Shown in pieces: positions 7,029 through 10,089 of a stretch of DNA of 10,089 nt. The notes beneath the pieces are model-generated. The model was not told the DNA's origin, did no database searches, and worked only from the letters and a program-made list of their open reading frames with translations. Positions within the stretch are counted from its first letter, which is position 1. The number at the start of each line of letters is the position of its first letter. Position numbers and translations under genes: made by a program. Origin of the DNA: an uncultured Spirochaetales bacterium (GTDB lineage: Bacteria; Spirochaetota; Spirochaetia; Sphaerochaetales; Sphaerochaetaceae); NCBI GenBank assembly GCA_947306375.1, contig CAMZGJ010000034.1:1-10089 (forward strand), written 5' to 3'.

Positions 7029-9944
7029 CTACAGCGTTACCACGGCCTTTGCGCTCATGCCGTCAGCCTTGATGTTCAGCGGCCTTTTGGTCCTTACATG
7101 CACAAAGTGCTGTGTTTCCTGAACAAGGGGAAGCGCGGCAATTGCCTCAAAGTCCAGTTTTCCGTCTCCCTGAAGGGGATTGTTGGACAGGTAGAAGCAG
7201 CCCAGGGACGTGACGTTCTGGAAGAAGTGCGTGCCCTCGCTGGGCTCTGCCTGAATCTCCTTCAGCCCGGTCTCCACTATGACCTGGGCCTTTGAGATCT
7301 GGGGCCATGAGCAGGGAATGCCCAGCCAGCTGTCAGAGGAACCCAGCCTGCCCGCCACAACCAGGACGTACTGATCCTCAATAGAGGCATTCAGTTTTTC
7401 CAGTTCCGCGGCCATCTGAGGCATTTCGGAACGTTTGAATGTTTCCGGCTTGATGCAGACTATGTCACGGATGCCGTCCAGCTTTCCGTTTCCCATTACC
7501 TTGTTTGAGGCAATGAGGGCCCTTTCCGTCTCTGCGTGCTCAATGTTTATGTCCATGAACCTGTCCGTTCCGGAGATGGGTCTTATCTGAAGGATTGAGA
7601 AGTCTATCCATTCCGCATGCTCCATGTTCACTGCAAACTCAATCTCTACCGGCTCTGACATGGTCCGGGTGCCAAGTTTGAGAACCTGGTCCACAATGGC
7701 CGGAAGGGGAATCATGTTGTATTTGACAATTCCGTTGAAGGTAAGACTCCTGAAGCCTTCATCAGTGCTGTTTTCAGACAGAAAGCCGTGAGGGGTCATG
7801 ACGGACACAAGACCTGCCGTGCTTGAGGGCCAGTCCCAGGCCTTTGACAGGTCAAACTTAACAAGGTTGTCTATGTCGCTGAACGGGTCAAAGTCACGGT
7901 TCATGTCAAGGGCGTAGAACGTTGTCTGGGGAGATGCGCTTCCGCTGAAGGAATTTACCGGAACGGAGGGCTTGGCCGGACAGAACTTGAAGGAATCGCC
8001 GTCGTCAACGACGGTCTTTCCCATACCGTAGGCAAGCATGCCTATTCCGTCCTCGGCCGTTCTGCTGCCTGCCGGGTAGTAGTCAAGTGAGCGGGCCACG
8101 CCGGATATGTTGGGAAACCAGTAACCGTCATGCCCGGAGCCGGTGACGTGCTGGATGATTACGGCCATCTTCTCGTCCTCTATGGAGTGTCCGGTGCTCT
8201 TGAGGTACTCACGCGCAAGACGGAAGTAAGTGGAGGCCCAGACTGACTTTACGGCCTTCTCAAGGTCTGCAAGCCTCTTTTCGGAGCTTCCGGTGTTGGG
8301 AATCATGGCGGTGACGTAGACTCCGGCAAAGGGCTGGTAGTGGCTGTCCTCCAGGAGGGAGGAGGATCTGACGGAGAGCGGAACCTCGTTGACCTCTATT
8401 ATGCACCTGAGGTCCTCTCGGAAGCCCTGCGGAAGCTCCGCATTCAGGAACATCCTGAGAATCTCCTCATCCGTCTTGTCAGTGAAGTTTCCCGGCCAGA
8501 AGGAGTTGAGCTCCATGAACCGGTCAAATATCTCGGTGGTAATCACAACGGTTCTGGGAATTGAGACCCTTATTCCGTCATACTTCTTTCTTATTCCCGC
8601 TGCCTTCATCTCAAGGGCTATGAAGGCAAGGCCCCTTCCCTTTCCTCCCAGGGAGCCGTTGCCCATTCTGGAGAAGAAGAGAGTTTCATCGTAGTTGTCT
8701 CGGTTGAACTGAGCTATGGTGCCCCTTGTGCGCTCACGCCTGTATTCTCTTATAGTTGTGTAGATGAGAGAGCGGGTTTCCTCGGCATTGGAGGCATCCG
8801 GCATGAGTGTTATGGGCTTGAGTTTTGCGGCAAGCTGGTAGAGGGACTGGGCCCTGAGCCAGCGGGAGAAATCGTTCCTGCGCACGTGGTAAACGAAGCT
8901 CTCTATGGGGATGGTTCTTATCTGCTCCTGCAGGTCCTTCATCTTGTTGGCGCGGGCAATTATCTCCCCTGTTTCCGGGTTTCTGAAACAGAAGGGCCCG
9001 AATCCGTACATTTTTATGAAGTGGTCCTCAAGTATCTGGAAGCGGTCCGGGGAGAGTTTCCAGCAGAACCATGCATCCTGGTCATCCGCTATCTTCTTTG
9101 CAACAGCCTTGTTGGTGGACTGCAGGAGAACGGGACATTCCGGGTTGTCCGCCCTTACGGCCTCCATGAGGAAGGCTCCCGCGCGGGCTCTGCCGAATGG
9201 TGAGTCAAAGGTCAGGTCGGTAATTATTCCCAGAACGTTTTCCCTGTACTTTGTGTACAGTTCAACCGCTTTGTCATAGCTCCTGGCAAGGAGAATCTTG
9301 GGGCGGCCCCTCATGCGGAGCCTTGTGCCCCACTCATTCAGGGCCTCCCTGATTGAGGCCCTGTTCTGTTTGATCAGAAGCCTGTACATCTGGGGAAGGT
9401 AGGATGAGATGAACTTGACGGAGTCTTCCACAAAGATAATTACCTGAACATCCGCCCGGGCAGTATCGTGGTCCACGTTCATTGCGTCTTCCATGAGCTT
9501 GACCATTGCCAGGAAGACGGACGGGTCTCCCAGCCAGTAGAACAGGTAGTCTATGTAAGGGCAGTTTTCTCCCTTCAGGGCCTTTGCCTTGCGGTGGTCC
9601 GGAGAGGGAGAGAGCGCTATGAACGGCAGGGACGGGTCAAATTCCTTTACCTGCCGTGCAAAGGTCTCCACCCTTCCGCTGCCAAGGTCCAGCATGGATA
9701 TGACAAGGTCGAACTTGAGGGTTTGCAGGAGACTCAGGGCCTCCTGCTCGTTGCTCGTATGGGTAATCTTGGGAGGGTTGGTCAGTCCCAGGGACGTGTA
9801 CTCCCTGTACAGCTCCTCCTCTACGCGGCCGTCCTCCTCAAGCATGAAGCGGTCATATTCGGAACAGATGAGCAGCACATTGTAGATGTGCCTGAGCATG
9901 AGGGAGGAAAAAGGCATCCATGTTTCATCAAGTTCGTAATGCAT
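7029..9944 (-). CDS. Receiver-like/PEP-pyruvate-binding (ATP-grasp) domain protein, function unknown
   Basis: The 971-aa protein resembles the ATP-binding half of PEP synthase and PPDK. Residues 20-150 look like a degenerate response-regulator receiver: the expected Asp position is Met84. Residues 165-310 look like a second receiver with its key residues present: Glu173 and Asp174 (FVEDS), Asp243 (IITDL), Ser276 and Lys296, with an insertion at about 186-214. From about 427 comes the ATP-grasp domain: GSLGGKGRG (430-438), PLSVRSSSLLEDS (522-534), a GMGKTVVDDG block (640-649) and EIEFAV...LQIRPI (767-790). The last 180 residues match no domain I know. The His-bearing swivel motif (GGxTxHAAI type) and the PEP/pyruvate barrel of true PEP synthase are both absent, so a ppsA label would be wrong. 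It is soluble, without signal peptide or membrane segments. As I recall, similar proteins occur in other Bacteroidales. No Shine-Dalgarno precedes the ATG at 9944; Met10 and Met16 are other possible starts. Confidence 0.88.
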   Translation of the reverse strand: MHYELDETWMPFSSLMLRHIYNVLLICSEYDRFMLEEDGRVEEELYREYTSLGLTNPPKITHTSNEQEALSLLQTLKFDLVISMLDLGSGRVETFARQVKEFDPSLPFIALSPSPDHRKAKALKGENCPYIDYLFYWLGDPSVFLAMVKLMEDAMNVDHDTARADVQVIIFVEDSVKFISSYLPQMYRLLIKQNRASIREALNEWGTRLRMRGRPKILLARSYDKAVELYTKYRENVLGIITDLTFDSPFGRARAGAFLMEAVRADNPECPVLLQSTNKAVAKKIADDQDAWFCWKLSPDRFQILEDHFIKMYGFGPFCFRNPETGEIIARANKMKDLQEQIRTIPIESFVYHVRRNDFSRWLRAQSLYQLAAKLKPITLMPDASNAEETRSLIYTTIREYRRERTRGTIAQFNRDNYDETLFFSRMGNGSLGGKGRGLAFIALEMKAAGIRKKYDGIRVSIPRTVVITTEIFDRFMELNSFWPGNFTDKTDEEILRMFLNAELPQGFREDLRCIIEVNEVPLSVRSSSLLEDSHYQPFAGVYVTAMIPNTGSSEKRLADLEKAVKSVWASTYFRLAREYLKSTGHSIEDEKMAVIIQHVTGSGHDGYWFPNISGVARSLDYYPAGSRTAEDGIGMLAYGMGKTVVDDGDSFKFCPAKPSVPVNSFSGSASPQTTFYALDMNRDFDPFSDIDNLVKFDLSKAWDWPSSTAGLVSVMTPHGFLSENSTDEGFRSLTFNGIVKYNMIPLPAIVDQVLKLGTRTMSEPVEIEFAVNMEHAEWIDFSILQIRPISGTDRFMDINIEHAETERALIASNKVMGNGKLDGIRDIVCIKPETFKRSEMPQMAAELEKLNASIEDQYVLVVAGRLGSSDSWLGIPCSWPQISKAQVIVETGLKEIQAEPSEGTHFFQNVTSLGCFYLSNNPLQGDGKLDFEAIAALPLVQETQHFVHVRTKRPLNIKADGMSAKAVVTL

Positions 9945-9950
9945 AGCGAC

Positions 9951-9956
9951 ATTGTA
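9951..9956 (-). promoter_or_regulatory. Possible -10 box placing the transcript start at the ATG of the ATP-grasp gene
   Basis: TACAAT on the minus strand is followed by 6 nt and then the ATG at 9944. With normal -10 to +1 spacing, transcription would start at or next to the A of the start codon, giving a leaderless or nearly leaderless mRNA. This agrees with the lack of a Shine-Dalgarno. The upstream -35 is weak (TTTTTA at a 17-bp spacing, partly within the terminator tail), so this is tentative. Confidence 0.35.
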
Positions 9957-9980
9957 ACACCATGCCGGGCAAATAAAAAC

Positions 9981-10012
9981 AAAAAAGGCTGTGACCCGTT
10001 TGAGTCACAGCC
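9981..10012 (-). terminator. Intrinsic terminator of the upstream gdhA-like gene
   Basis: A perfect 9-bp stem, GGCTGTGAC with GTCACAGCC (10012-10004 and 9995-9987), has an 8-nt loop and is followed on the minus strand by six T (9986-9981). It lies 26 nt after the TGA at 10039. It insulates the ATP-grasp gene from its upstream neighbour, so that gene needs a promoter within about 35 bp or must rely on read-through. Confidence 0.93.
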
Positions 10013-10038
10013 GATGTCTTTAAAAAGTGTACGGGGAA

Positions 10039-10089
10039 TCAGAATCCCTGCTGGCACATTGCGTCGGCAACTTTCTTGAAACCTGCAAT
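10039..10089 (-). CDS. gdhA: C-terminal end of NADP-type glutamate dehydrogenase (partial)
   Basis: Only the last 16 codons and the TGA are in the window. They encode IAGFKKVADAMCQQGF, which matches the very C-terminus of hexameric glutamate dehydrogenases of the E. coli GdhA type, whose tail is NIAGFVKVADAMIAQG-like. That enzyme makes glutamate from 2-oxoglutarate and ammonia with NAD(P)H. The frame is open to the window edge and an intrinsic terminator follows 26 nt later, so this is a real gene end. The call rests on a short but distinctive stretch; cofactor preference cannot be told from it. Confidence 0.8.
   Translation of the reverse strand: MAGFKKVADAMCQQGF

Noticed and set aside
7029..9944. 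Annotation of the 971-aa protein as PEP synthase (ppsA) or pyruvate phosphate dikinase (ppdK).
   Set aside because: The swivel-domain histidine motif and the PEP/pyruvate barrel are not present in the translated sequence; only the ATP-grasp half is shared.

Overview
The window looks like an ordinary chromosomal stretch of an anaerobic, carbohydrate-fermenting bacterium. I favour a gut- or rumen-type member of the Bacteroidales. The grounds are the resemblance of the 971-aa PEP/pyruvate-binding-domain protein and of the uronate enzymes to Bacteroidales proteins as I remember them, a single-chain pyruvate:ferredoxin oxidoreductase, and roughly balanced GC. The strong Shine-Dalgarno sequences and sigma70-like promoter boxes are not classic for Bacteroidetes, so the phylum is an inference. 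No plasmid, phage, IS, CRISPR or tRNA signal was seen.

Every gene lies on the minus strand, so transcription runs from right to left. In that order: (1) 10089-10039, the last 16 codons of what looks like glutamate dehydrogenase, followed by a clear intrinsic terminator (10012-9981). (2) 9944-7029, a 971-aa protein with two receiver-like N-terminal modules and a PEP-synthase-type ATP-grasp domain. It has neither the phosphohistidine swivel domain nor the PEP/pyruvate barrel. It has no Shine-Dalgarno, and a possible -10 box sits 6 nt before its ATG. (3) 6914-3396, nifJ, an intact 1172-aa pyruvate:ferredoxin oxidoreductase with a sigma70-like promoter overlapped by a dyad, and a strong terminator after it. 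(4) 3151-2456, a small cytoplasmic SGNH/GDSL hydrolase, preceded by a leader of about 190 bp with 9-bp tandem repeats. (5) 2390-1359, 2-keto-3-deoxygluconate kinase (kdgK). (6) 1345-1, glucuronate isomerase (uxaC), truncated by the window edge. The kdgK stop codon overlaps the uxaC ribosome-binding site.

The left part (SGNH hydrolase-kdgK-uxaC) is a hexuronate catabolic unit. UxaC isomerises glucuronate or galacturonate, and KdgK phosphorylates the later intermediate KDG to KDPG, which aldol cleavage turns into pyruvate and glyceraldehyde 3-phosphate. NifJ then oxidises pyruvate to acetyl-CoA and passes the electrons to ferredoxin. The missing steps (fructuronate reductase, mannonate dehydratase, KDPG aldolase) are not here and may lie beyond the left edge. 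The least understood part is the receiver plus ATP-grasp protein between gdhA and nifJ, which could be a regulator or a nucleotide-dependent enzyme at the pyruvate/glutamate node.
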